Positions 1 through 6,674 of a stretch of 13,218 bases of DNA are shown piece after piece; position 1 is the first letter of the stretch; every line of letters starts with the position of its first letter. The notes under the pieces are model-generated. The model did not search any database. It had not been told where the DNA came from and worked only from the letters and a program-made list of their open reading frames with translations. The stretch comes from an uncultured Pseudodesulfovibrio sp. (lineage in GTDB: Bacteria; Desulfobacterota; Desulfovibrionia; Desulfovibrionales; Desulfovibrionaceae): positions 1-13,218 of the forward strand of contig CAMYLL010000042.1 of assembly GCA_947259235.1 (NCBI GenBank). Reading direction: 5' to 3'. A program made the position numbers and the translations under genes.

Positions 1-1681
1 GGTGCAGTACGACTACCTGCAGGACCTCGAACGCGTCTCCAGCGAGCGGCTGACCCTCTACGAGAGCACCCTCAACTCCGCGCTGCAACGCTACGAGTAT
101 CTCCCCTACCTCGTCTCCCGCACGGGCATGGTGGGCGACCTGCTGGCAGGCAGGGGCAACCAGAGCGAGGTCAACGACTTCCTCGAATCCGCCAACGGCA
201 AGGCGGGCTCGTCCGCCGTCTATGTCCTCAACGCAGACGGCATCGTCGTCGCGGCCAGCAACTGGAACCAGCCCAACAGCTTCGTCGGCCTGAACCTGCG
301 ATTTCGCCCCTACTTCAAGGACCCCATGGAAGGCCGGGAGGGACGGTTCTTCGGCGTGGGCGTCACCGTGGGCCAGCCCGGGCTCTACATCTCCCACCCC
401 ATCCGCGAGAACGGCCGCATCCTCGGCGTGGCCGCCACCAAGATCGCCCTCTCGTCGCTGGAAAACCTCTGGCGGGAAGGCGGCGAGACAGTCTTCGTCA
501 CCGACTCCAACGGCGTGGTGGTCCTGACCAGCCGACCGGGATGGAAATACCGGACCATGGCCCCCCTCTCTGCCGAGACGCTGAACAAGATCCACGAACG
601 GTGGCAGTATCCCGAGCTCAAGCTCAAGTATCTTCCGTCCAAGCGGACCTCGCGCCTGGGCTTCACCAACGAAGTCTCCATAGGCACGGAGCGGTTCTTC
701 GAGGAGACGCGGGCCATCCCCACCATGGGCTGGAAAATCAGCTTTCTCATGGAGCAGGGTGCACTGTGGGAGCGGACCCTGGGCACGGCCCTGACCTCCT
801 TCGTGCTGGTCGGGCTGGGCATCCTCTCCCTGCTGCTCCTGCGCGAGCGCAGGCTCAAGATGCTCTCGCGCCAGCAGGCATTCGAGGCCGAGCGCATCCG
901 GGACATCAACAAACAGCTGGCCCTGGAGATCGAGGAACGCAAGCGCACCGAAAAGGAGCTGCGAGCCGCCCAGGAGGAGCTTGTCCAGGCTGGCAAGCTG
1001 GCCGCCCTGGGCGAGATGGCCACCGCCGTGGCCCACGAGCTCAACCAGCCCTTCGCCGCGGTCAAGACATACATCGCCAGTTGCAAGCTGATGCTCTCCC
1101 GCAACAAGCTCACGGAGCTGGAGCCGACCCTGACCAAGGTATCCGAACTGGGGGACCGCATGGGCAAGGTCACAGGCCAGCTCAAGACCTTCGTGCGCAA
1201 GTCGTCAAACAAGAAAACCGAATTCGACCTCAGGCTGGCCATTGACGAGGCCCTGACCCTGATGCGCCACCAGTTCGTCGTGGAAAACTGCGAGCTGAAG
1301 CTGACCATGCCCGAGACGCCCGTGATCGTCGTCGGCGACCAGATGCGCCTGGAACAGGTGCTCATCAACCTTTACCGCAACGCCCTGGACTCGCTCCAGG
1401 ACACCCAGGGCGCGCTCATCGGCGTGACCCTGAGCACCAGCGGCCGCCATGCTCGGGTCTATGTCTGGGACAACGGCCCCGGCATCGCGCCGGACATAGG
1501 CAGGCGTCTCTTCGAGCCTTTTGTCACCTCCAAGAAGGAAGGCGACGGTGTCGGACTGGGCCTCTCCATCTCCTACAAGATCATCAAGGACATGGACGGC
1601 GAGATCCGGGCAGGCAATCGCCCGGACCGCGGCGCCGAGTTCACCATGCATCTCCCCTTGTCCAAGGGAAAGGAAACATAG
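1..1681 (+). CDS. dctB: DctB-like C4-dicarboxylate sensor histidine kinase (5' truncated)
   Basis: This is a membrane sensor kinase whose beginning lies outside the window. Residue numbers count from the GTG at position 2, which is probably not the true start because the first membrane helix expected in this family is missing. Residues 1-255 form a periplasmic double-PAS/Cache-like domain with the FRPYF segment (101-105) typical of DctB ligand domains. A membrane helix spans about 259-280 and a coiled coil about 285-330. The HisKA H-box has phospho-acceptor His345 (AVAHELNQP). The ATPase domain has an N-box (454-464), a G1 box DNGPG (490-494), an F-box around 504-507 and a G2 box GVGLGL (516-521). 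All catalytic boxes are intact, so it should be active. The DctD-like regulator starts 3 bp after its stop. By family, DctB proteins sense succinate, fumarate or malate; that ligand is inferred here. A related Cache-type kinase with another ligand is the alternative. Confidence 0.9.
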   Translation, partial: VQYDYLQDLERVSSERLTLYESTLNSALQRYEYLPYLVSRTGMVGDLLAGRGNQSEVNDFLESANGKAGSSAVYVLNADGIVVAASNWNQPNSFVGLNLRFRPYFKDPMEGREGRFFGVGVTVGQPGLYISHPIRENGRILGVAATKIALSSLENLWREGGETVFVTDSNGVVVLTSRPGWKYRTMAPLSAETLNKIHERWQYPELKLKYLPSKRTSRLGFTNEVSIGTERFFEETRAIPTMGWKISFLMEQGALWERTLGTALTSFVLVGLGILSLLLLRERRLKMLSRQQAFEAERIRDINKQLALEIEERKRTEKELRAAQEELVQAGKLAALGEMATAVAHELNQPFAAVKTYIASCKLMLSRNKLTELEPTLTKVSELGDRMGKVTGQLKTFVRKSSNKKTEFDLRLAIDEALTLMRHQFVVENCELKLTMPETPVIVVGDQMRLEQVLINLYRNALDSLQDTQGALIGVTLSTSGRHARVYVWDNGPGIAPDIGRRLFEPFVTSKKEGDGVGLGLSISYKIIKDMDGEIRAGNRPDRGAEFTMHLPLSKGKET

Positions 1682-1684
1682 CGC

Positions 1685-3031
1685 ATGACCCAGGTCATTT
1701 TGGTCGACGACGAACAATCCGTCCGCGATTCGGCGCGGCAGTGGCTTGAGCTCTCCGACCTCACGGTCAGGGATTTCGACAACGCGAGAGACGCCCTTGG
1801 CTGCATCACCAGGGACTTCGCCGGCATCGTCCTCTCCGACGTCAAGATGCCGGACATCGACGGCCTCGCCTTCCAGAAAAAGATCGCCCGGATCGACCCG
1901 CACATCCCGGTGGTGCTCTTCACAGGCCATGGAGACATCGCCATGGCCGTGGAGGCGATCCGCGCCGGAGCCTACGACTTTCTGGAGAAGCCCTTCGACC
2001 CGGAGCGCATCGTGGAAACCATCAAGCGCGCTTTGGAAAAACGACAGCTGGTGCTCGAAAACCGGCAGTTGAAGAAAGCCCTGCAGGACAGCGAAGGCAT
2101 CGACTCACGGCTGGTGGGCGGCAGCGCGCCCATGCGCACCCTCAAGCGTGAGATAGCCAACATCGCGCCTACCATAGCCAACGTGCTCATCCTCGGCGAG
2201 ACAGGCACGGGCAAGGAGGTCATCGCCCGCTCCATCCACACGCTCAGCGACCGGGGCAAGGGTCCCTACCTGGCCCTCAACTGCGCTGCCATCCCGGTCA
2301 ATATGGCCGAGAGCGAACTCTTCGGCCACAAGTCCGGCGCCTTTACCGGCGCCCAGGGCAAGCGCGTGGGCAAGCTCGAAGCGGCCAACAACGGCACGCT
2401 CTTTCTGGACGAGCTGGGGTCCATGCCCATGGACGTCCAGGGCAAGCTCCTGCGAGCGCTTGAATGCATGGAGATCACCCCCCTGGGCGGCAACACGCCC
2501 CGGCCGGTGCAGTTCCGCCTGCTCTCGGCCATGAACGAGGACCCGCGAAAGGCCATCGAGGAGGGCCGCCTGCGCGAGGATCTCTACTTCCGCCTGAACA
2601 CGGTGGAGCTGCTCGTCCCCCCGCTGCGCGAACGCAAGGAGGACATCCCCATCCTCTTTTCCTTTTTCCTCGAACGTGCGGCCGACGTCTATGGCAGGAC
2701 CGTTGAACCGCCCACGGCCGAAAGCCTGGCCATCATGATGAGCCACGACTGGCCCGGCAACGTCCGGGAGCTCAAGAGCCTGTCGGAGCGCTTCGTCCTG
2801 TCCTCCCTGCCCCACGAGGAGCGCATCCCCAAGCTCCTCTCGGGAAAGGTGGTGGATAGGCGTGAATCCGCCGTGGCCCTGCGCGACCAGGTCAACCTCT
2901 TCGAACGCCACCTGATCAAGGAGTCCCTGGCCCGCCACGACGGCAACGTCAAGGACGTCATCGCCGACCTGCGGGTCCCCCGGCGCACCCTCAACGAAAA
3001 GATGGCGAAGTACGGTCTCAAGCGACCCTGA
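1685..3031 (+). CDS. dctD: DctD-like sigma-54-dependent response regulator (NtrC family)
   Basis: This is a cytoplasmic transcription activator of 448 residues, the usual size for DctD. The receiver domain (about 1-120) has the acidic pair D8/D9, phospho-acceptor Asp52 (SDVKMPD), Thr80 and Lys102. The AAA+ domain (about 143-375) has Walker A GETGTGKE (171-178), an intact GAFTGA loop (218-223) for contact with sigma-54, Walker B LFLDELG (239-245) and the RLREDLYFRLN sensor segment (295-305). A Fis-type helix-turn-helix lies at about 405-446. It follows the kinase by 3 bp with a purine-rich AGGA at 1671-1674, so the pair is co-transcribed. An intrinsic terminator follows. The intact GAFTGA loop predicts control of a sigma-54 promoter, and a good one lies 118 bp downstream, before frdC. 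The frd operon is therefore the most likely target (inference). Confidence 0.93.
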   Translation: MTQVILVDDEQSVRDSARQWLELSDLTVRDFDNARDALGCITRDFAGIVLSDVKMPDIDGLAFQKKIARIDPHIPVVLFTGHGDIAMAVEAIRAGAYDFLEKPFDPERIVETIKRALEKRQLVLENRQLKKALQDSEGIDSRLVGGSAPMRTLKREIANIAPTIANVLILGETGTGKEVIARSIHTLSDRGKGPYLALNCAAIPVNMAESELFGHKSGAFTGAQGKRVGKLEAANNGTLFLDELGSMPMDVQGKLLRALECMEITPLGGNTPRPVQFRLLSAMNEDPRKAIEEGRLREDLYFRLNTVELLVPPLRERKEDIPILFSFFLERAADVYGRTVEPPTAESLAIMMSHDWPGNVRELKSLSERFVLSSLPHEERIPKLLSGKVVDRRESAVALRDQVNLFERHLIKESLARHDGNVKDVIADLRVPRRTLNEKMAKYGLKRP

Positions 3032-3036
3032 GCCCT

Positions 3037-3056
3037 TTAGGCCATTTTCCGCCGAC
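3037..3056. promoter_or_regulatory. Degenerate second activator half-site in tandem
   Basis: The right arm CCGCCGAC (3049-3056) is identical to the right arm of the 3070-3089 palindrome. The left arm matches at only about half its positions. Centre-to-centre distance to the strong site is 33 bp, close to three helical turns, so two dimers would sit on the same DNA face. Tandem strong and weak sites are a known arrangement for DctD-type activators; the role here is inferred. Confidence 0.4.
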
Positions 3057-3069
3057 CAATTTTCGGCCT

Positions 3070-3089
3070 GTCGGCGGAAATCCGCCGAC
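3070..3089. promoter_or_regulatory. Perfect 20-bp palindrome, candidate DctD upstream activating site
   Basis: GTCGGCGGAAATCCGCCGAC has perfect dyad arms of 9 bp around a central AA. Its centre is near 3079.5, about 95 bp upstream of the transcription start predicted from the sigma-54 promoter at 3149-3164. That is the usual distance for an NtrC-family activator site. As I recall it, the GCGGAAATCCGC core resembles rhizobial DctD operators. The left arm can also pair with 3046-3056 (11 bp, perfect), so part of the symmetry comes from a three-copy TCCGCCGAC motif. Assignment to the adjacent DctD is inference. Confidence 0.65.
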
Positions 3090-3107
3090 CCCCTTTCAGT
3101 CTCCCAG

Positions 3108-3135
3108 AAAAACGCCCGCCAGCCGGGCGTTTTTT
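3108..3135 (+). terminator. Intrinsic terminator after dctD
   Basis: The stem AACGCCCG (3111-3118) pairs with CGGGCGTT (3124-3131) around the loop CCAGC. Five A residues (3108-3112) precede the GC stem and a T-run (3130-3135) follows it, so the paired region can extend to 11 bp. It lies 76 bp after the dctD stop and should end the dctBD transcript. The A-tract/T-tract symmetry means it could also act on the opposite strand. Confidence 0.85.
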
Positions 3136-3148
3136 CATTTCCCACCCT

Positions 3149-3164
3149 TGGCATGGCAGTTGCT
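3149..3164 (+). promoter_or_regulatory. Sigma-54 (-24/-12) promoter for the frd operon
   Basis: TGGCATGGCAGTTGCT matches the sigma-54 consensus TGGCACG-N4-TTGCW at every defined position except one (C to T). The invariant GG (3150-3151) and GC (3162-3163) have the correct spacing. Transcription should start near 3175, giving a leader of about 190 nt before frdC. It lies directly downstream of a gene for a sigma-54 activator with an intact GAFTGA loop, and of inverted repeats at the right distance for that activator. Confidence 0.8.
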
Positions 3165-3337
3165 CTTATGGGCACGTTGCGATTCATCCCTGCGGATCGC
3201 CGGACACGAGGAGGTCACCACGAAGGACGGGGGAGGCGGACACCACAGGCCGAAACGACAGAACCGGCCAGCCGCCGCCACACACGCATCGCCAGCACAC
3301 AGCAACCGACCCGAGGCCCTGGCCCACGCCAGCTTTC

Positions 3338-3351
3338 TTCAAATATTTGAA
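3338..3351. repeat. AT-rich 14-bp palindrome upstream of frdC
   Basis: TTCAAATATTTGAA is a perfect palindrome in an otherwise GC-rich leader. It extends to 20 bp (3335-3354) with one mismatched pair. It ends 4 bp before the AGGTG ribosome binding site of frdC (3356-3360). It could be an operator for a second regulator or an RNA element affecting ribosome access. I do not recognise the binding protein; the match to Rex or FNR consensus is poor. Confidence 0.45.
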
Positions 3352-3365
3352 CAACAGGTGAACCA

Positions 3366-4013
3366 ATGCTGAAAACCAACACGACATCCGTTGCAGGCCT
3401 GTCCCGCGTCGACGCCGGTCTCGACTGGCTTCAGATGCTCACGGGCGCGGGGCTCATCCTCTTCATGTGGTGTCACATGCTGCTCGTCTCTTCGGTGGTC
3501 ATCTCACCGAGCATCATGAACGCCATCGCCCACTTCTTCGAGGCCACCTACATGGCCCAGGTGGGCGGCCCCCTGATCTTTCTGACCTTCCTGGCCCACT
3601 TCGTCCTGGCCGCGCGCAAGATCCCCTTCCGCGCCGAGGGACAGGCCACCATCTGGCAGCACGCCAAGATGCTCAAGCATCGGGACACATGGCTGTGGGT
3701 CGTTCAGGCCGGAACCGCCATGATCATCCTGATCCTTGGCGCCATCCACATGTGGGTCGTGCTCAACGACCTGCCCATCACCGCCGCCAAGTCCGCCGCC
3801 CGGATGCAGCATTTCTGGTGGTTCGTCTTTTACATGATCCTGCTTCCCTGCGTCGAACTCCACGTGAGCGTGGGCTTCTACCGCATCGCCGTGAAGTGGG
3901 GCTTCGTCAAATCAGACAAGCGCGGGTCCTTCAAGAAGTTCGAGACGACCCTGTTCACCATCTTCATGGTCATCGGCGTCATCACCCTGATCCGCTTCGT
4001 AACGTTAGGCTAG
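3366..4013 (+). CDS. frdC: Fumarate reductase dihaem cytochrome b subunit
   Basis: This is the membrane anchor of a quinol:fumarate reductase of the Wolinella type, 215 residues, somewhat shorter than the Wolinella subunit. Five membrane helices are visible at about 22-43, 65-84, 108-133, 150-177 and 195-213. His37, His78, His128 and His166 are spaced like the four haem ligands of Wolinella FrdC (44, 93, 143, 182 as recalled). Glu164, two residues before the last haem His, and Glu59, 22 residues after the first, correspond to the functionally important Glu180 and Glu66. It would pass electrons from menaquinol through two b haems to FrdB. The start at 3366 has AGGTGA (3356-3361) upstream. It is the first gene of the operon after the sigma-54 promoter, and frdA follows after 13 bp. 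It could work in the succinate-oxidising direction, but the context favours fumarate reduction. Confidence 0.93.
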   Translation: MLKTNTTSVAGLSRVDAGLDWLQMLTGAGLILFMWCHMLLVSSVVISPSIMNAIAHFFEATYMAQVGGPLIFLTFLAHFVLAARKIPFRAEGQATIWQHAKMLKHRDTWLWVVQAGTAMIILILGAIHMWVVLNDLPITAAKSAARMQHFWWFVFYMILLPCVELHVSVGFYRIAVKWGFVKSDKRGSFKKFETTLFTIFMVIGVITLIRFVTLG

Positions 4014-4026
4014 CGAGGTTCACGAC

Positions 4027-5907
4027 ATGCAAACTTACTACACTGATCTGCTCGTCATCGGAGCCGGACTGGCCGGCGAGCGCGTGGCCTGCGAGGCGGC
4101 CCAAAACGGCTTCAAGGCCACCTGCCTCTCCATCGTGCCCGCCAGGCGCTCCCACTCCTCCGCCGCCCAGGGCGGCATGCAGGCGGCCCTGGGCAACTGT
4201 GCCAAGGGTGAGGGAGACGGCCCGGACGTCCACTTCCTTGATACCGTCAAAGGCTCGGACTGGGGCTGCGACCAGGAAGTCGCCCGCCTCTTTGCCGATA
4301 ACGCGCCCATCGAGATGCGCAGGCTGGCCCACTGGGGCGTGCCCTGGAACCGCGTGGTTCCCGGCCAGTCGTTCTACTTCAAGGGCGGCGAAAAGTTCGA
4401 GAAATATGAGAAGCCGGAAAACGAGGGGCTGATCACCGCCCGCTCCTTTGGCGGCACGGCCAAGTGGCGCACCTGCTACACCTCCGACGGCACGGGCCAC
4501 GCGGTCATGTGCACCATGGACAACCGCTGCGCCGAGCTCGGCATCGACGTCTTCGACAAGAAAGAAGCCATCGCCCTCATCCACAACGACGACACCTGCA
4601 TGGGCGCGGTGGTCCGCTGCCTGCGCACCGGCCAGCTTGAGGTCTTCCTGGGCAAGGCCACGGCCATCTGCACCGGCGGCTTCGGCCGCATCTACAAGGC
4701 CACCACCAACGCGGTCATCTGCGACGGCGGCGGCCACACCATCGCCCACGACACCGGCATGGTCCCCATCGGCAACCCCGAGGCCATCCAGTTCCATCCC
4801 ACCGGCATCGTGCCCACCGACATCCTCGTCACCGAGGGCTGCCGCGGCGACGGCGGAACCCTGCTCGACTGCAACGAAGAACGGTTCATGAACATCTACG
4901 AACCGGAAAAAGCCGAGCTCGCCTCCCGCGACGTGGTCTCCCGCTGGATGACCCACCACATGCGCCAGGGCAAGGGCGTCAAGAGCCCCTACGGCGAACA
5001 CCTCTGGCTCGACATCCGCCACCTGGGCGACAAGCACATCTCCACCAAGCTGCGCGAAGTGGACGAGATCTGCCATCACTTCCTGGGCGTGGACCCGCGC
5101 ACCGAGCTGATCCCCGTGCGGCCCACCCAGCACTATACCATGGCCGGACTGCGCACCAACAAGGACGGCGCGGTCTACGGGCTCAAGGGGCTCTTCTCCG
5201 CGGGCGAGGCCGCCTGCTGGGACATGCACGGCTTCAACCGCCTGGGCGGCAACTCCCTGGCCGAGACCGTGGTGGCCGGCGGCATCATCGGCGCCAAGAT
5301 CGTCGAGTTCCTCAAGGGCTACGAGACCACCTTCGACACCCGCACCATCAACCTCCAGGTCAAGCGCCAGGAGGAACGCATCCATGATCTCATCCACGGC
5401 CGCAACGGCAAGCTCAACGTCTACGACGTGCGCAACGAGATGCAGGAGGCGCTGATGAAGGGCTGCTTCGTCTTCCGCAACAACGACGGCCTCGAGGAGT
5501 GCGTCGACACCCTGCAGAAGACCCTTGAGAAGTCCCGCAAGGTCGGCCTCGTCTCGGACGGCGCAGGGCCCAGCCACGAGCTGGCCGCCGCCCTGAAGGT
5601 CGAGGGTCAGGTCAAGCTCGCCCTGTGCATCGCCCAGGCCGCCCTGCAGCGCACCGAGTCGCGCGGGTCGCACAACCGCGAGGACTTCCCCGAAAGAAAC
5701 GACAAGGACTGGCTCAACCGCACCCTGGCCTACTGGCCCGAGAAGGCCGACATGCCGGAGTTTGTATACGAAGACACCACCCCTGTCTTCGAGCTGCCTC
5801 CGGGCGACCGCGGCTACGGTGGCGGATCGATCATTCCCGCCGACGACAAGTACGTGAAGGAGCGCACAGTCAAAAGCTCCGTCACCAAGATCGGCAAGAA
5901 GCAGTAA
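4027..5907 (+). CDS. frdA: Fumarate reductase flavoprotein subunit
   Basis: This is the catalytic FAD subunit, 626 residues, reducing fumarate to succinate on the cytoplasmic side of the membrane complex. The dinucleotide-binding motif GAGLAG is at 12-17. His43 in RSHSSAAQGG is the residue that covalently holds FAD. Other active-site elements are HPTG (257-260), EGCRGDGG (270-277), the catalytic Arg301 in SRDVVSR, His369 in HYTMAG and Arg405 in HGFNRLGGNS. Several numbers match the Wolinella enzyme as recalled (His43, Arg301, His369), which supports the assigned start. There is no twin-arginine or other signal peptide, so it is the cytoplasmic form, unlike periplasmic methylmenaquinol fumarate reductases. 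A GAGGT at 4015-4019 serves as ribosome binding site. It lies between frdC and frdB, the Wolinella C-A-B order. Confidence 0.96.
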   Translation: MQTYYTDLLVIGAGLAGERVACEAAQNGFKATCLSIVPARRSHSSAAQGGMQAALGNCAKGEGDGPDVHFLDTVKGSDWGCDQEVARLFADNAPIEMRRLAHWGVPWNRVVPGQSFYFKGGEKFEKYEKPENEGLITARSFGGTAKWRTCYTSDGTGHAVMCTMDNRCAELGIDVFDKKEAIALIHNDDTCMGAVVRCLRTGQLEVFLGKATAICTGGFGRIYKATTNAVICDGGGHTIAHDTGMVPIGNPEAIQFHPTGIVPTDILVTEGCRGDGGTLLDCNEERFMNIYEPEKAELASRDVVSRWMTHHMRQGKGVKSPYGEHLWLDIRHLGDKHISTKLREVDEICHHFLGVDPRTELIPVRPTQHYTMAGLRTNKDGAVYGLKGLFSAGEAACWDMHGFNRLGGNSLAETVVAGGIIGAKIVEFLKGYETTFDTRTINLQVKRQEERIHDLIHGRNGKLNVYDVRNEMQEALMKGCFVFRNNDGLEECVDTLQKTLEKSRKVGLVSDGAGPSHELAAALKVEGQVKLALCIAQAALQRTESRGSHNREDFPERNDKDWLNRTLAYWPEKADMPEFVYEDTTPVFELPPGDRGYGGGSIIPADDKYVKERTVKSSVTKIGKKQ

Positions 5908-5932
5908 CCCGGATACAAAGAAGGAATGAATC

Positions 5933-6673
5933 ATGGGCAGACAAATAAAATTCGAAATCTTCCGGTATAATCCCGAGAGGAAGGGCGACGTCCCGCACAT
6001 GCAGACGTTCACCCTCGATGAAACCCCGAACATGACGCTGTTCATCGCGCTCAACAGGCTGCGCGAGGAACAGGACCCGAGCCTGATCTTCGACTTCTGC
6101 TGCCGGGCCGGCATCTGCGGCGCGTGCGCCATGGTCATCAACGGCCGCCCCGGGCTGGCCTGCCAGACCAAGACCAAGGATCAGCCCACCAACATCACCC
6201 TGCTCCCCCTGCCGGTGTACAAGCTCATCGGCGATCTCGCCGTCGATACCGGCGTCTGGTTCAGGGAGATGTATGCCAAGACCGAGTCCTGGATCCACAC
6301 GGCCAAGGTCTTCGACCCCAAGGCCGAAGAGGAGCGGATGGACAACGAGATAGCCGAGCAGATCTACGAACTGGAACGCTGCATCGAGTGCGGCTGCTGC
6401 GTCGCGGCCTGCGGCACGGCCCGCCTGCGTGACGACTTCATGGGCGCGGCGGCCCTCAACCGCATCGCCCGCTTCGTGGTGGACCCCCGCGACGAGCGCA
6501 CGGACCGCGAATACTTCGAGGTCATCGGCAACGACAACGGCATCTTCGGCTGCATGGGCCTGCTGGCCTGCGAGGACGTCTGTCCCAAGGGGCTGCCCCT
6601 GCAGAACCAGCTCGGTTTCCTGCGCCGCAAGATGGGCATCACCGCAATCAAAGACATCTTCAGGAAGAAATAA
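5933..6673 (+). CDS. frdB: Fumarate reductase iron-sulfur subunit
   Basis: This 246-residue subunit carries electrons from cytochrome b to the flavoprotein through three clusters. The [2Fe-2S] ligands are Cys57, Cys62, Cys65 and Cys77 in an N-terminal plant-ferredoxin fold; an extra Cys56 sits next to the first. The C-terminal helical domain has CIECGCCVAAC (150-160), then Cys207, Cys213 and Cys217. These make the [4Fe-4S] and [3Fe-4S] clusters usual for the family. An AAGGA at 5921-5925 precedes the ATG at 5933; an out-of-frame ATG at 5926 is not used. It follows frdA by 25 bp. Its last codons contain the AGGAAG ribosome binding site of the fumarase alpha gene, so the two are probably translated in coordination. 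Confidence 0.95.
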   Translation: MGRQIKFEIFRYNPERKGDVPHMQTFTLDETPNMTLFIALNRLREEQDPSLIFDFCCRAGICGACAMVINGRPGLACQTKTKDQPTNITLLPLPVYKLIGDLAVDTGVWFREMYAKTESWIHTAKVFDPKAEEERMDNEIAEQIYELERCIECGCCVAACGTARLRDDFMGAAALNRIARFVVDPRDERTDREYFEVIGNDNGIFGCMGLLACEDVCPKGLPLQNQLGFLRRKMGITAIKDIFRKK

Positions 6674-6674
6674 C

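Larger units (their letters stand above)
3032..3365. other. 334-bp regulatory intergenic region between dctD and frdC
   Basis: No convincing gene lies here. In order it contains a partial and a perfect inverted repeat (3037-3056 and 3070-3089), an intrinsic terminator for dctBD (3108-3135), a sigma-54 promoter (3149-3164), a leader of about 190 nt, and a 14-bp AT-rich palindrome (3338-3351) just before the frdC ribosome binding site. Short open frames in the leader start inside the promoter or lack a ribosome binding site and are not accepted as genes. No clear IHF consensus site was found between the repeats and the promoter. Confidence 0.75.

Noticed and set aside
3170..3183. GGGCACG followed directly by TTGC, resembling sigma-54 boxes
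   Set aside because: The two boxes touch, whereas sigma-54 needs a 4-bp spacer between them.
3148..3372. Small open frames in the frdC leader (65-74 codons)
   Set aside because: They begin inside the sigma-54 promoter, so they would not be on the main transcript. They have no ribosome binding site and their sequences are Arg/Pro/His-rich without family resemblance.
3982..6177. A 731-codon open frame on the - strand, antisense to frdA and frdB
   Set aside because: It is an antisense artefact of high GC content. The product is repetitive in Val, Ala, Asp and Gly, has no recognisable domain, and overlaps well-supported genes.
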